Source: Gottschalkiaceae bacterium SANA (GTDB lineage Bacteria > Bacillota > Clostridia > Tissierellales > GPF-1). From it: a DNA stretch of 64,000 nucleotides. Position 1 is the first letter of the stretch. Each line of letters begins with the position of its first letter. Shown here piece after piece: positions 19,219 through 27,931 of the stretch. The stretch is taken from positions 2,356,001-2,420,000 of the forward strand of contig AP028876.1 of the NCBI GenBank assembly GCA_036323355.1, read 5' to 3'. The translations under genes were made by a program, and so were the position numbers. The notes under the pieces are model-generated. The model made no database searches, was not told the DNA's origin, and saw nothing but the letters and a program-made list of their open reading frames with translations.

Positions 19219-20137
19219 TGAGGATCATCTCCTTCATCCAGGCACGGAATTTTTCCACATTCATTCCCGTTGTGACAAATGCATTGTTGGGTTTTCCTGT
19301 CACTCGGGCAACATCGACCACTGTTTTTCCTGACGTATATTGACCTTTGGTCTCAACAGTCAAATAGAACTCATCACCCTTTAAAAGCTCTGGCACCGCT
19401 ACGGAAGCCAAGGCTAATCCATCATGCATAACAGCACCTTCAATACCAAATCTTCGATTACGAGTTACCATATAATCTAAAATTTCAACCGATATCCCTG
19501 CTTTTTTTGTATCAACCGCACGTAATTCTTCCAACATTTGATCTTCAATGGTCGCAGATAAGGTTGCGTCCAAAGTCACCCAAGTTTGTGGTACGCCAGA
19601 TTCCGAAACAAGCTTTGCAGCTTCAGGATCAACATGGATATTAAACTCCGTGCACGGCGTCATATTACCGCCATCAATGGCACCGCCCATAATTGTCAGG
19701 TGCTTAATCAAAGACTTTACATCCGGATAAGTCATAAAGAGATGAGCAATATTGGTTAAAGGACCAACTGCAACAAGGTGTAAGTCCCCACCTGCTATTT
19801 TTGCTTCACGGTAGATGACATCAATGGCAGATTCCGAATCAAATGCGCGATTGCTCGTTGGCAATACCACGTCTCCCATGCCATTTTCTCCATGAACTTC
19901 CTTAGCTGTATGTAGGGGTCGAATCATGGGTTCTGATTTTCCAACAGCGACTGGAACATCGTATCCCAAATAAGCCACCAGATTTAAGGTATTTACCGAG
20001 GTGTATTTCAATTCCACATTTCCAGCTACTGTTGTAATCGCTCGAATATCCAAAGCTGGACACGCAAGCCCTGTCAAAATAGCCATGGCATCATCAGTGC
20101 CAGTATCGCAGTCTAAAACTACTGGTATTCTATTCAT
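19208..20137 (-). CDS. Inosine-uridine-type nucleoside hydrolase
   Basis: Cleaves nucleosides into base and ribose. The 309-residue protein begins with the calcium-site signature DCDTGTDDAMA and has GENGMGDVVLP, LTIMGGAI and EFNIHVDPEAAKLV, all typical of the IUNH family. GGGGG precedes tandem ATG codons; the second (20137) has the better spacing. It is similar in length and layout to the other hydrolase at 20922-21851 but clearly divergent, so they are not a recent duplication. A terminator separates it from deoD, but it is tightly joined to the amidohydrolase. Confidence 0.9.
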   Translation of the reverse strand: MNRIPVVLDCDTGTDDAMAILTGLACPALDIRAITTVAGNVELKYTSVNTLNLVAYLGYDVPVAVGKSEPMIRPLHTAKEVHGENGMGDVVLPTSNRAFDSESAIDVIYREAKIAGGDLHLVAVGPLTNIAHLFMTYPDVKSLIKHLTIMGGAIDGGNMTPCTEFNIHVDPEAAKLVSESGVPQTWVTLDATLSATIEDQMLEELRAVDTKKAGISVEILDYMVTRNRRFGIEGAVMHDGLALASVAVPELLKGDEFYLTVETKGQYTSGKTVVDVARVTGKPNNAFVTTGMNVEKFRAWMKEMILNEA

Positions 20138-20159
20138 CATATCCCCCTTAAGTATATAA

Positions 20160-20192
20160 ATAAAGGAAAAAGGGGATTCCCTTTTTCCTTTT
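20160..20192 (-). terminator. Terminator after deoD
   Basis: A 13-bp stem (162-174 and 179-191 of the 20100s) with a 4-nt loop ends in a T-rich arm on the minus strand. It separates the transporter-NH-deoD unit from the downstream hydrolase-amidohydrolase pair. Confidence 0.65.
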
Positions 20193-20196
20193 ATCT

Positions 20197-20904
20197 CTAT
20201 GCCAATTCCAACGCGATTTTCATCATATCGTTGAAAGTTTTTTGCCGTTCTTCCGGTGTTGTCTGCTCGTGCGTCACAATGTGATCAGAAACAGTTAAAA
20301 GCGTCAATGCATTCACGCCATATTTCGCAGCGATCGTATAAAGCGCTGCAGTTTCCATCTCAGCACAAATGACACCAAACTTGGCCCATTTTTCCCATGT
20401 AACAAGGGCATCCTCATCCCCGTAGAAAACGTCGCTTGTCAAAATATTGCCAACAACCGGCTTAACTCCTTGTTCCAGAGCGACTGTGTAAGCCTTGTTC
20501 AAAAGCTCAAAGCTAGCCGTTGGAGCAAAAGACTGACCATTGAAGCGATTCAAATTGACTGCAGAGTCCGTTGAAGCACTCATGGCGATAACCACATCGC
20601 GAAGCTTCACTTCTTCTTGCATAGCGCCGCAAGTACCGATGCGAATCATATTTTTTACGCCATAGAATTTACATAGCTCTTCTGTGTAGATGGAAATTGA
20701 AGGAATACCCATTCCCGTTCCCATAACAGAAACCCGCTTGCCTTTGTAGGTTCCTGTAAAACCTAGCATGTTACGTACAGAGTTAAACTGTACAACATCC
20801 TCAAGGAAAGTATCTGCTATATATTTTGCACGAAGAGGATCACCGGGAAGCAAAATTGTTTCCGCGATATCACCCATCTTTGCTTGATTGTGAGCTGTTG
20901 TCAT
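20197..20904 (-). CDS. deoD: Purine-nucleoside phosphorylase, DeoD type
   Basis: Splits purine (deoxy)nucleosides with phosphate, giving base and ribose-1-phosphate. The 235-residue protein has [17 protein letters not shown], the phosphate-site [21 protein letters not shown] and the ribose-binding [10 protein letters not shown] segment, with the catalytic Asp in [10 protein letters not shown]. This is the hexameric DeoD type rather than the trimeric PunA type. Three in-frame starts are adjacent; the ATG at 20904 is 7 nt after AAGGAG. It sits 11 nt after the nucleoside hydrolase gene. Confidence 0.95.
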   Translation of the reverse strand: MTTAHNQAKMGDIAETILLPGDPLRAKYIADTFLEDVVQFNSVRNMLGFTGTYKGKRVSVMGTGMGIPSISIYTEELCKFYGVKNMIRIGTCGAMQEEVKLRDVVIAMSASTDSAVNLNRFNGQSFAPTASFELLNKAYTVALEQGVKPVVGNILTSDVFYGDEDALVTWEKWAKFGVICAEMETAALYTIAAKYGVNALTLLTVSDHIVTHEQTTPEERQKTFNDMMKIALELA

Positions 20905-20921
20905 CATCAATCTCCTTCTAT

Positions 20922-21851
20922 CTAGTATTTTGAAACCAAGTTCACAATGAGATCAACAAATTTTTGACGATCCACACCGAGAAGAACTTTTACATTTTCT
21001 TCTTTGCCTGTCTGATGATTGAAGTCAACCACTGTCATTCCTGTTGTAAACTCACCCTTCGTTTCGATATCAACCGCATATTGCTTCGACTCGAAGATCT
21101 CGGGAGCAATCAAATACGCAACTGCACAGGGGTCATGTAGCGGACATCCTGGGAGTTTCCATACTTCGTCATGGAATTTCACAAAGAAATCCAAAAGCTC
21201 AGCAACAAAAATGCCAACTTTTGAGTTTAGATCGCGAATGATTTCCACTTCTTCTTTCATGATCATCGCTTTGTGTGTGACATCCAATCCAGCCATGATA
21301 ATTGGCAAACCAGAATCATACACAATCTTCGCTGCTTCTGGATCGACTAGAATATTAAATTCCGCAGCCGGTGTCCAATTTCCGCCGTATGCTGCACCAC
21401 CCATCAAAGAGATCTGTTGAATCTTTTCTTTTACTTCGGGATAGGCAAGAAAAAGCATGGCGATATTCGTTAAAGGACCCGTTGGAATCAGGGTGATCTT
21501 TTCATCCGATTCCATAATCACCTTGCGCATCAAATCGATGGCAGGCATTTCAAGTGGCTTTAAAGTTGCATCGGGAATAACAGGACCTTCCAGCCCGCTT
21601 TCCCCATGTACCTCGGGCGCTACTTCTAGTTCCCGAAGCAAAGGGCGCTTTGCGCCCTGTGCGACTGGAACATCAACTCCAATATAATCGAGAATATTCA
21701 ATGCGTTCTTTAGGGTCTTTTCCGGTGTCTGATTTCCTGCTGATGTTGTTACTGCACGTACATCCAATCGCTCGGATGCAAAAGCCATAATCAACGCAAT
21801 CGCATCATCATGTCCCGGATCACAATCCATTATGACCGGAATTTTATTCAT
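20922..21851 (-). CDS. Inosine-uridine-type nucleoside hydrolase
   Basis: The second IUNH family member of the cluster. The 309-residue protein begins [16 protein letters not shown] and has [41 protein letters not shown], and the late [13 protein letters not shown] segment with the calcium-binding Asp. AAGGGAGG precedes the ATG. The ATG overlaps the stop codon of the upstream permease (TAATG), indicating translational coupling of uptake and hydrolysis. Base preference is not readable. Confidence 0.92.
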   Translation of the reverse strand: MNKIPVIMDCDPGHDDAIALIMAFASERLDVRAVTTSAGNQTPEKTLKNALNILDYIGVDVPVAQGAKRPLLRELEVAPEVHGESGLEGPVIPDATLKPLEMPAIDLMRKVIMESDEKITLIPTGPLTNIAMLFLAYPEVKEKIQQISLMGGAAYGGNWTPAAEFNILVDPEAAKIVYDSGLPIIMAGLDVTHKAMIMKEEVEIIRDLNSKVGIFVAELLDFFVKFHDEVWKLPGCPLHDPCAVAYLIAPEIFESKQYAVDIETKGEFTTGMTVVDFNHQTGKEENVKVLLGVDRQKFVDLIVNLVSKY

Positions 21852-22813
21852 TATTTGCCTCCCTTTGACGCAGTAGCAGCCTCAGCTTGCTTCTGACGTG
21901 CACGTTTCACATCTGATTGTTTTTTCGATGCATAAACCACCAAACCAACAATTGTAAAGATATATGGAATCATCTTTACAAACTCAGCCGGAACCGAAAT
22001 TTCAGCCTCGTAGTTTGCCAATGCAGAAGCAAAACCGAAGAATAGAGAAGCAATCATCGTGCCTATTGGAGATACACCACCCATGGCTTTCGCAGCCAAG
22101 GCGATAAATCCACGGCCTGCTGTCATGTTTTGAGAGAACCAAGAAACGTATCCCATGGACATGAAAGCACCACCCAAACCAGCCATAATTCCAGAAAGAA
22201 CCAAGGCTTGATATTGAATTTTCTTAACACTGATTCCAACAGACTCAGCGGCGTGGAAGTTCTCACCAACCGCACGCAAACGAAGTCCCATCGGTGTTTT
22301 AAACATAAAGAACCATGTAGCAAATACAAGTATAAAAGCAACATAGGTCAACACATTATGCCCAAATATCACAGGTCCAATAAAAGGTACTTTATCCGCT
22401 AGGCCTGTAAATAATTTTGGCAAGACACGGCTGTCGAGCGATGAGGAAATTCCCCGGTCGTTCGAAACAACAAACAAGAGGAAGACGGTCCCCCCGGCAG
22501 CCATCAGATTTAAAGCAATCGCCGACAAGATAATATCGGTTTTTAGGTTCAAAGCAAAATAGGCTAACATGAGTCCGACTAAGGCGCCAATAATAATGGC
22601 AGCCAAAAGACCGATCCAAGCGCTGTCGAACCACGCACTAAAAACAACACCCGCAAAAGCGGACCAAAGCATGGAACCTTCCAAAGCAATGTTAATTACA
22701 CCTGCGCTGTCAGAAATCAAAGCACCCAAGGCAGCAAAAAGGATTGGGGTTGTTACCCGAATCACGGAATACCAAAACTCGGAGGTCCCGATAATATCAA
22801 TAATACTACTCAT
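21851..22813 (-). CDS. Nucleoside ABC transporter permease (second subunit)
   Basis: Membrane subunit of a BMP-dependent nucleoside importer. The 320-residue protein is highly hydrophobic (about 8-9 segments) and has GALISDSAGVINIALEGSM and the coupling region GENFHAAESVGISVKKIQY followed by GIMAGLGGAFMSMGY, typical of BPD_transp_2 permeases of this class. The ATG at 22813 is 9 nt after GGAGG; the longer frame to 22837 overlaps the upstream permease. The gap to that stop codon is 1 nt. Confidence 0.92.
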   Translation of the reverse strand: MSSIIDIIGTSEFWYSVIRVTTPILFAALGALISDSAGVINIALEGSMLWSAFAGVVFSAWFDSAWIGLLAAIIIGALVGLMLAYFALNLKTDIILSAIALNLMAAGGTVFLLFVVSNDRGISSSLDSRVLPKLFTGLADKVPFIGPVIFGHNVLTYVAFILVFATWFFMFKTPMGLRLRAVGENFHAAESVGISVKKIQYQALVLSGIMAGLGGAFMSMGYVSWFSQNMTAGRGFIALAAKAMGGVSPIGTMIASLFFGFASALANYEAEISVPAEFVKMIPYIFTIVGLVVYASKKQSDVKRARQKQAEAATASKGGK

Positions 22814-22814
22814 C

Positions 22815-23897
22815 TTATTTAGCCTCCTTTGCCGCACTTAAATCCGCCATGGATTCTTCATAAATAATACGGTTCTTTCGTTTCGACATAAAGTGCTCTG
22901 CCGCAACCAAAATAATGACAACACCTTGAATAATTCCAACCAATTGGCTCGATACATCCGTTGATCTAGACATAATGTCTGCACCAATTCTTAAATAAGC
23001 CAAGAAGAAAGCACCAACAGGAACCAAGGCCGGGTTGTTTTTCGCTAGGATTGCAACAATGACACCATCCCAACCAAAACCAGGCAATGTTTTATACTTA
23101 AATCGAGTATACATACCCAGCATTTCAATACCGCCACCCAAGCCAGCCAAGAAACCACCGACCATTTGTGAAACGATAATCACGCGGAATACATTCATTC
23201 CTGAATATCTAGCAAAGTTTTCATTCTTACCAACCATGCGAATTTCATAACCCCATCGGGTTTTGAACATAAACAGATAAACCAAGACTACGGCTAATAT
23301 CGCCAGAATCAAACCGATATGAACACGGGTTCCCGGTAAAATTCTCATCAGTTTCGCTGAATCTGGGAATTTAAAAGAAGCCATGTCACCCGCTTGCGGA
23401 TCACGCAAGTGATAGTTCAAGAAATAGAAACCCAGGAACATTAAAATATAGTTCAACATCAATGATGAGACCAATACGTCGGCATTCCATTTCAATTTCA
23501 AGATTGCTGGAATCGTAGCCACAACAGCACCAATTAAACCAGCAACTAGAATTCCTACAACAGGATGAACCCCTGCAGGAAGTAAAAAGTTTGTTGCAAT
23601 CCATGAAGAACCCAAAGCACCAACAAAAAATGCACCCTCAGAAATCAGGTTAAATTGATTGGCACTGAACATAACACTTACCGCAAGACCAGTAAAGAGC
23701 AATGGAATCATCAATTCGATAACATTTCCAAAATATCGGAATTTTGATATTGGACCCAACGCAAAAGCGCGAATCGCTTCAATTGGTTGCTCGCTGGTTG
23801 TTAAAATCAATATGAATGCAATGGCCAACGCCAATCCAACGGCAGCCAAAGTGCGGAGCAGTTCAAATTTGCGAAGTCGATCGAGTTTTTTGATCAT
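22815..23897 (-). CDS. Nucleoside ABC transporter permease (first subunit)
   Basis: Companion permease of the nucleoside importer. The 360-residue protein has about 9-10 hydrophobic segments, MFSANQFNLISEGAFFVGAL, the coupling region VGKNENFARYSGMNVFRVI, and MVGGFLAGLGGGIEMLGMY. A charged N-terminus and a longer first loop distinguish it from the second permease. It overlaps the ATPase gene by 4 nt (ATGA), so all three transporter genes are translationally linked. Confidence 0.92.
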   Translation of the reverse strand: MIKKLDRLRKFELLRTLAAVGLALAIAFILILTTSEQPIEAIRAFALGPISKFRYFGNVIELMIPLLFTGLAVSVMFSANQFNLISEGAFFVGALGSSWIATNFLLPAGVHPVVGILVAGLIGAVVATIPAILKLKWNADVLVSSLMLNYILMFLGFYFLNYHLRDPQAGDMASFKFPDSAKLMRILPGTRVHIGLILAILAVVLVYLFMFKTRWGYEIRMVGKNENFARYSGMNVFRVIIVSQMVGGFLAGLGGGIEMLGMYTRFKYKTLPGFGWDGVIVAILAKNNPALVPVGAFFLAYLRIGADIMSRSTDVSSQLVGIIQGVVIILVAAEHFMSKRKNRIIYEESMADLSAAKEAK

Positions 23898-25444
23898 TGA
23901 ATGGCCCTCCCTATCTCCTCAGCTGATTGTTTTTTTAGTCCCAACATATACAAGCCAAGTTCCTCTTCTGTGATTTTTGATGCGTCAGTAAAGAAGGCCG
24001 CAATTTCCCCTTCATGCATAACGATCAATCGATCACTCAATTCCAATACTTCGTTCAAATCGGCTGAGTTCAAAAGAACGGCAGTCCCTTTTTCTCGTAG
24101 CGCAACCAATTCTTTTCGAATAAATTCAATGGCGCCGACATCAATTCCACGTGTGGGTTGATCACAGATAATGAAATCTGGTTCCACAAAGAATTCACGA
24201 GCAACAACGACCTTTTGAATATTACCACCAGAAAGCATTTTAACTGGTTGATCAGCGTTATTACATTTTATTAGATAATCCACAACCAAACGATCTGCCA
24301 GTTCATCAATTTCTTTTGATTTCTGCATCACCTTTTTGGTGTAAGTCGAATCCGTATATTTATATGACATCACATTGGCTTTTACACTTTCTGTCTCCGC
24401 AACGCCGTATACCATGCGATCTTCCGGAACATGAGAAGTGCCCATATCACGAATATCGCGAATGGATTTCCCCTTGATAGATTCACCCTTGATTTCTACA
24501 TCGCCATGTTGAATTTTTTGAAGACCGGTCACTAAATCAACAATCTCTCGTTGACCATTTCCTTCAACACCAGCGATTCCCAAAATTTCTCCTTCACGCA
24601 AGTTGAAAGAAACGTTTTTCAAAGAATTTTTACCAAACTCATTCACATAAGTGACATTTTTTACATTCAGAATGTTCTTTCCTGGAGCAACTGGTTTCTT
24701 GTCAACTTTCAAAATGACATCACGCCCTACCATCAGTCGAGAGATATCCTCTTCCGATACATCGGAAACTTGATAGGTTCCAATGGTTGTACCGCGACGC
24801 ATAACTGTCAAACGGTCACACAACTCTTTTACCTCATTTAATTTGTGAGAGATAAAGATAATCGTATGTCCCTTCTCTTTTAAGAACTTCAACTGCTTAA
24901 AGAGTTCTTTGGTTTCTTGTGGTGTCAATACAGCTGTCGGTTCGTCGAGGATTAATATTTTCGCCCCGCGAAATAACGCTTTTAAGATCTCCACTTTTTG
25001 CTTGGTTCCAACAGAAATATCAGAAACCTTTGCCGTTGGATCCACTTCAAAGCTATACTGCTTTGCAAGATCTGCCGTTTGCTGCTCAGCCTTCTTCGTG
25101 TCAAATTTCAGACCCTTCTTAGGCTCAACACCAAGTACAAGATTTTCAGCAACAGTCAATGACGGTACCAACATAAAATGCTGATGCACCATCCCAACCC
25201 CATGCTCAATAGCATGCTGCGGATTCGAGAAAGTAACTTCCTGCTCACGCAAGTAAACCTTCCCCTCCTGTGCTTTTTCCAAACCGAATAGGATTTTCAT
25301 CAATGTAGACTTCCCGGCGCCATTCTCGCCGACCAAAGCATGAATTTCTCCCTCATCAATGGAGAAACTAATATCTTTATTCGCTACAATCCCGTTCGGG
25401 TAAACCTTCGTGATACCTTTCATGGCTAAAACTTCTTTGCCCAT
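23894..25444 (-). CDS. Nucleoside ABC transporter ATP-binding protein (two ABC domains)
   Basis: Drives the nucleoside importer. The 516-residue protein has two fused ABC domains. The first has Walker A GENGAGKST near residue 37 and Walker B ILILDEPTAVLTP with a degenerate signature ISVGTKQKVEIL. The second has GVEGNGQRE in place of a full Walker A, a normal signature LSGGNIQKVVVARE and FIICDQPTRGIDVGA. This asymmetry is usual for RbsA/YufO-type ATPases. GGAGG lies 12 nt before the ATG at 25444, so the ATG seven codons later remains possible. Confidence 0.93.
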   Translation of the reverse strand: MGKEVLAMKGITKVYPNGIVANKDISFSIDEGEIHALVGENGAGKSTLMKILFGLEKAQEGKVYLREQEVTFSNPQHAIEHGVGMVHQHFMLVPSLTVAENLVLGVEPKKGLKFDTKKAEQQTADLAKQYSFEVDPTAKVSDISVGTKQKVEILKALFRGAKILILDEPTAVLTPQETKELFKQLKFLKEKGHTIIFISHKLNEVKELCDRLTVMRRGTTIGTYQVSDVSEEDISRLMVGRDVILKVDKKPVAPGKNILNVKNVTYVNEFGKNSLKNVSFNLREGEILGIAGVEGNGQREIVDLVTGLQKIQHGDVEIKGESIKGKSIRDIRDMGTSHVPEDRMVYGVAETESVKANVMSYKYTDSTYTKKVMQKSKEIDELADRLVVDYLIKCNNADQPVKMLSGGNIQKVVVAREFFVEPDFIICDQPTRGIDVGAIEFIRKELVALREKGTAVLLNSADLNEVLELSDRLIVMHEGEIAAFFTDASKITEEELGLYMLGLKKQSAEEIGRAIQ

Positions 25445-25577
25445 AACCTATCACTACCTCCACTTTCTTGATTTGCCAACTTAGCTAAACCTAATTATAA
25501 CGCTTTTTCATTTCAACGAAAAGCGATTTCCCAACACAATCTTTATTGTGGGACCACGGTCCCATCCCTCTACGAAT
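25445..25577 (-). other. Structured spacer between BMP gene and ABC genes
   Basis: This stretch holds no gene. On the minus strand it contains two tight inverted repeats (GGGACC with GGTCCC, and CACAAT with ATTGTG) and a TATAAT-like box about 50 nt before the ATPase start without a good -35. The ABC genes may therefore be read both through the BMP terminator and from a weak local promoter. Confidence 0.4.
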
Positions 25578-25617
25578 AAAAAGAGGCACATCTATTTGTT
25601 ACCCAAATAGATGCACC
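25578..25617 (-). terminator. Terminator after the BMP lipoprotein gene
   Basis: A 10-bp stem (589-598 and 604-613 of the 25500-25600s) with a 5-nt loop is followed on the minus strand by a CT-rich segment ending in five T residues. It would let the binding protein be made in excess of the membrane subunits, a common arrangement for ABC importers. Confidence 0.7.
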
Positions 25618-25637
25618 CCCTGCTAAGTCTTTTTTGA

Positions 25638-26714
25638 CTATTTTACTGCGTCTCTCAAGGCTGTCAACTCTTCAGTTGTCAAACCATTTGCAGATGATAC
25701 AACAACCTCGCCTGCAGCGATTTTTGTTGCTAATTCATCAAGCATATCGCCATAGCCATTGTCGATAACCCATTGGCTCTTCACGTAACCAACAGCGCCT
25801 TCAGCTAGTCCCAATGCTTCAGATTCGCCATAAGGAAGTGTGCCGTCCATATGCATTTCAATTGCACGATACAATGAGTTTCCAACTTCTTTCAATGCTG
25901 AAGTTGCAATCAAATCGGCTTTCGCGTCTTCACCCATATCGCGGAACAATGCTTCTTGATCAGAGTCAACGCCGATTGCAAGCTTGTTAACTTCTGCAGC
26001 CGCATCGATTTGTCCCAAACCAGCTTGACCAGCTACGTTAAATCCAATAGCTACGCCTGACTGATATTGAGCCAATGCCATCTCTTTACCTTTTGCAGAG
26101 TCATTGAAATCGCCAATGTAAGAAATCTTAACTTGAACGTCAGATTTTACTGATTGCGCGCCTTCAATGTATCCTACCAAGAAATCATTGATAACTAGGA
26201 TATCCATGCCACCCAAGAAACCGATTGGCTCATCCCCTGCTGCTGATGCTGCTACAGCGCCTGCAAGGTATGCACATTCGTTTTGCTTGTAAAGCATTGA
26301 GTAGATGTTTGGAATCTCTGGGTTAGCTACAGTATCAAAGATAATGTAGTTGTTGTCTGGGTATTGCGGTGCAATATCTTCCAACAATTCTTGCATTTGC
26401 CATGTACCAACGACAATTACATCATAACCAGCTTCTGAAGCATCAATCAAGCCTGGTTCCCATTTAGAGTTGTCAAAGCCCATCTCAATGATCTTAACTT
26501 CAACTTTACCTGCGTAATCTTCAACCAATCGGTTGAAACCAACTTCTGCAGAATCGAAGAATGAACGGTCACCCAAGTTACCGTTAATCAACAATACTAC
26601 TTTTGTAACGTCTGTTTCTGTCGCTGCCGCTGGCTCATCAGAACCCGCACAACCTGTTAGCCCAAAGGAAAGTGCTAACATCAATACCAATAATAAACTA
26701 ATGTACTTTTTCAC
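25638..26714 (-). CDS. BMP-family nucleoside-binding lipoprotein
   Basis: Extracellular solute-binding lipoprotein of the nucleoside importer. The 358-residue protein has a lipoprotein signal with lipobox LTGCAGS (Cys near residue 20), then the BMP/PnrA fold: VLLINGNLGDRSFFDSAEVGF, GTWQMQELL, GFLGGMDILVINDFLVGYIEG and IGVDSDQEALF. The start is a GTG at 26714, 7 nt after AGGAGG; the open frame upstream has no role. It is the first gene of the salvage cluster and has a near-consensus promoter. Confidence 0.93.
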   Translation of the reverse strand: MKKYISLLLVLMLALSFGLTGCAGSDEPAAATETDVTKVVLLINGNLGDRSFFDSAEVGFNRLVEDYAGKVEVKIIEMGFDNSKWEPGLIDASEAGYDVIVVGTWQMQELLEDIAPQYPDNNYIIFDTVANPEIPNIYSMLYKQNECAYLAGAVAASAAGDEPIGFLGGMDILVINDFLVGYIEGAQSVKSDVQVKISYIGDFNDSAKGKEMALAQYQSGVAIGFNVAGQAGLGQIDAAAEVNKLAIGVDSDQEALFRDMGEDAKADLIATSALKEVGNSLYRAIEMHMDGTLPYGESEALGLAEGAVGYVKSQWVIDNGYGDMLDELATKIAAGEVVVSSANGLTTEELTALRDAVK

Positions 26715-26756
26715 AAGACTACCTCCTCTTATTCTATACGAAATACGAACAAATAA

Positions 26757-26785
26757 ATTATACAACAGGTTGGTAGTATTTGCAA
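26757..26785 (-). promoter_or_regulatory. Promoter of the nucleoside uptake cluster
   Basis: TTGCAA (26780-26785) and TATAAT (26757-26762) on the minus strand are 17 nt apart. No purine riboswitch fold was recognised in the leader or upstream. Confidence 0.75.
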
Positions 26786-26901
26786 AAGCAATTCCTTTAA
26801 ATAAACCGTGCAAAATTTCAGAAAATTTGACAAACAACCGATTTTCTCAATAAAAGGTTGGGAAATGAAAGCCTTTTCCCGGAACCGGTTCCATAAAAAT
26901 C

Positions 26902-26938
26902 AAAAAACAAACACAAGAAATAAATCTTGTGTTTGTTA
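26902..26938 (-). terminator. Terminator after trxB
   Basis: A 12-bp stem (906-917 and 926-937 of the 26900s) with an 8-nt loop, followed by a T-run on the minus strand, starts directly after the trxB stop codon. A separate perfect palindrome GGAACCGGTTCC lies just downstream at about 26881-26892; its role is unknown. Confidence 0.8.
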
Positions 26939-26941
26939 AAT

Positions 26942-27871
26942 TTAGTAATTTTCTTCTATGAATTTTTCCGCTTCCACCGCCGCAATCGCTCCATCGTTGG
27001 TTGCAGTAACAACTTGACGAAGCGTTTTTACACGACAATCGCCTGCAGCAAATACCCCCGGCACATTGGTTTTCATCAATTCATCGGTTGGAATATAGCC
27101 GCGTTCCATGTTAATCTTGCCCTCAAATGGTTTCGTGTCGGGAAGATACCCCGCAAAAATGAAAACACCAAATGTCATATCGCCTTCATCCGGACTCACC
27201 CTTGTTACTTGGCCTGTTTTTGTATCGGTCACTTCGATCGCACCCAAAAGACCTTGCCCTTCAAATTTTGTAATCGCTGAATTCCACATAATATCAATCT
27301 TATCATTGGCAAAGATTTTATCTTGAATCGATTTCGCTGCCCGTAACTCACCACGCCTAACAATCATCGTCACTTTTTTCGCGAACTTAGTCAAAAAAAT
27401 TGACTCCTCACAAGCCGTGTCACCACCGCCAACTGTATAGATGTCCAATCCAGAGAAAAAAGCACCGTCACAAGTCGCACAGTAGCCCACGCCTTTTCCC
27501 GTAAACTCTGCCTCACCAGGAGCGTTCAACTTCCGAGGCTGCGCACCTACCGCCAATATCACTGTTTTAGCCTGGTAGGTTTCCTTATCACCCTCGATCA
27601 CCTTAATGCCATCTTCTACGCGTAATCCTTTAACGCTTTCAATTCGAATTTCAGCGCCAAAGCTTTTCGCTTGTTCTTCCATCCTCGCAACTAAAGCTGG
27701 ACCCGTGGCATCAGGAATAGATCCTGGCATATTGGCAACATCCGCCGTTTGAGAAATTAAGCCACCAACCCCTTCTTTTTCTAGAATAAGAGTCTTCATA
27801 TTGGCTCTTGCTGCATAGAGTCCCGCTGTCAATCCCGCAGGACCGGCACCAATAATAATTACATCATACAT
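26942..27871 (-). CDS. trxB: Thioredoxin reductase
   Basis: FAD-dependent enzyme that reduces thioredoxin. The 309-residue protein has the N-terminal FAD motif IIIGAGPAGLTAGLYAARA, the redox-active CATC in GVGYCATCDGAFF near residue 135, a second Rossmann motif VGGGDTACEE, and the C-terminal FAD-binding GVFAAGDCRVKTLRQVVTA. Length fits the low-molecular-weight class. Whether NADPH or reduced ferredoxin is the donor cannot be decided; the second Rossmann motif has no clear NADPH HRR motif (VRRGELRA is seen instead). AAGGAGG precedes the ATG. Confidence 0.94.
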   Translation of the reverse strand: MYDVIIIGAGPAGLTAGLYAARANMKTLILEKEGVGGLISQTADVANMPGSIPDATGPALVARMEEQAKSFGAEIRIESVKGLRVEDGIKVIEGDKETYQAKTVILAVGAQPRKLNAPGEAEFTGKGVGYCATCDGAFFSGLDIYTVGGGDTACEESIFLTKFAKKVTMIVRRGELRAAKSIQDKIFANDKIDIMWNSAITKFEGQGLLGAIEVTDTKTGQVTRVSPDEGDMTFGVFIFAGYLPDTKPFEGKINMERGYIPTDELMKTNVPGVFAAGDCRVKTLRQVVTATNDGAIAAVEAEKFIEENY

Positions 27872-27889
27872 CTACAATTCCTCCTTATA

Positions 27890-27922
27890 CAAAAAGGCAT
27901 AAAATATTCTTTATGCCTTTCC
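27890..27922 (-). terminator. Terminator after the Na/Pi symporter gene
   Basis: An 11-bp stem (893-903 and 910-920 of the 27890s-27920s) with a T-run on the minus strand lies between the symporter stop codon and trxB. Confidence 0.75.
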
Positions 27923-27931
27923 CTTTTTTAT

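Noticed and set aside
26881-26892. GGAACCGGTTCC palindrome as a regulator site
   Set aside because: A 12-bp perfect palindrome is notable but single and lies after the trxB terminator, with no gene or promoter it would plausibly control.
26715-26900. Purine riboswitch upstream of the BMP gene
   Set aside because: No conserved three-way-junction core or loop sequences were found; only a normal promoter is seen.
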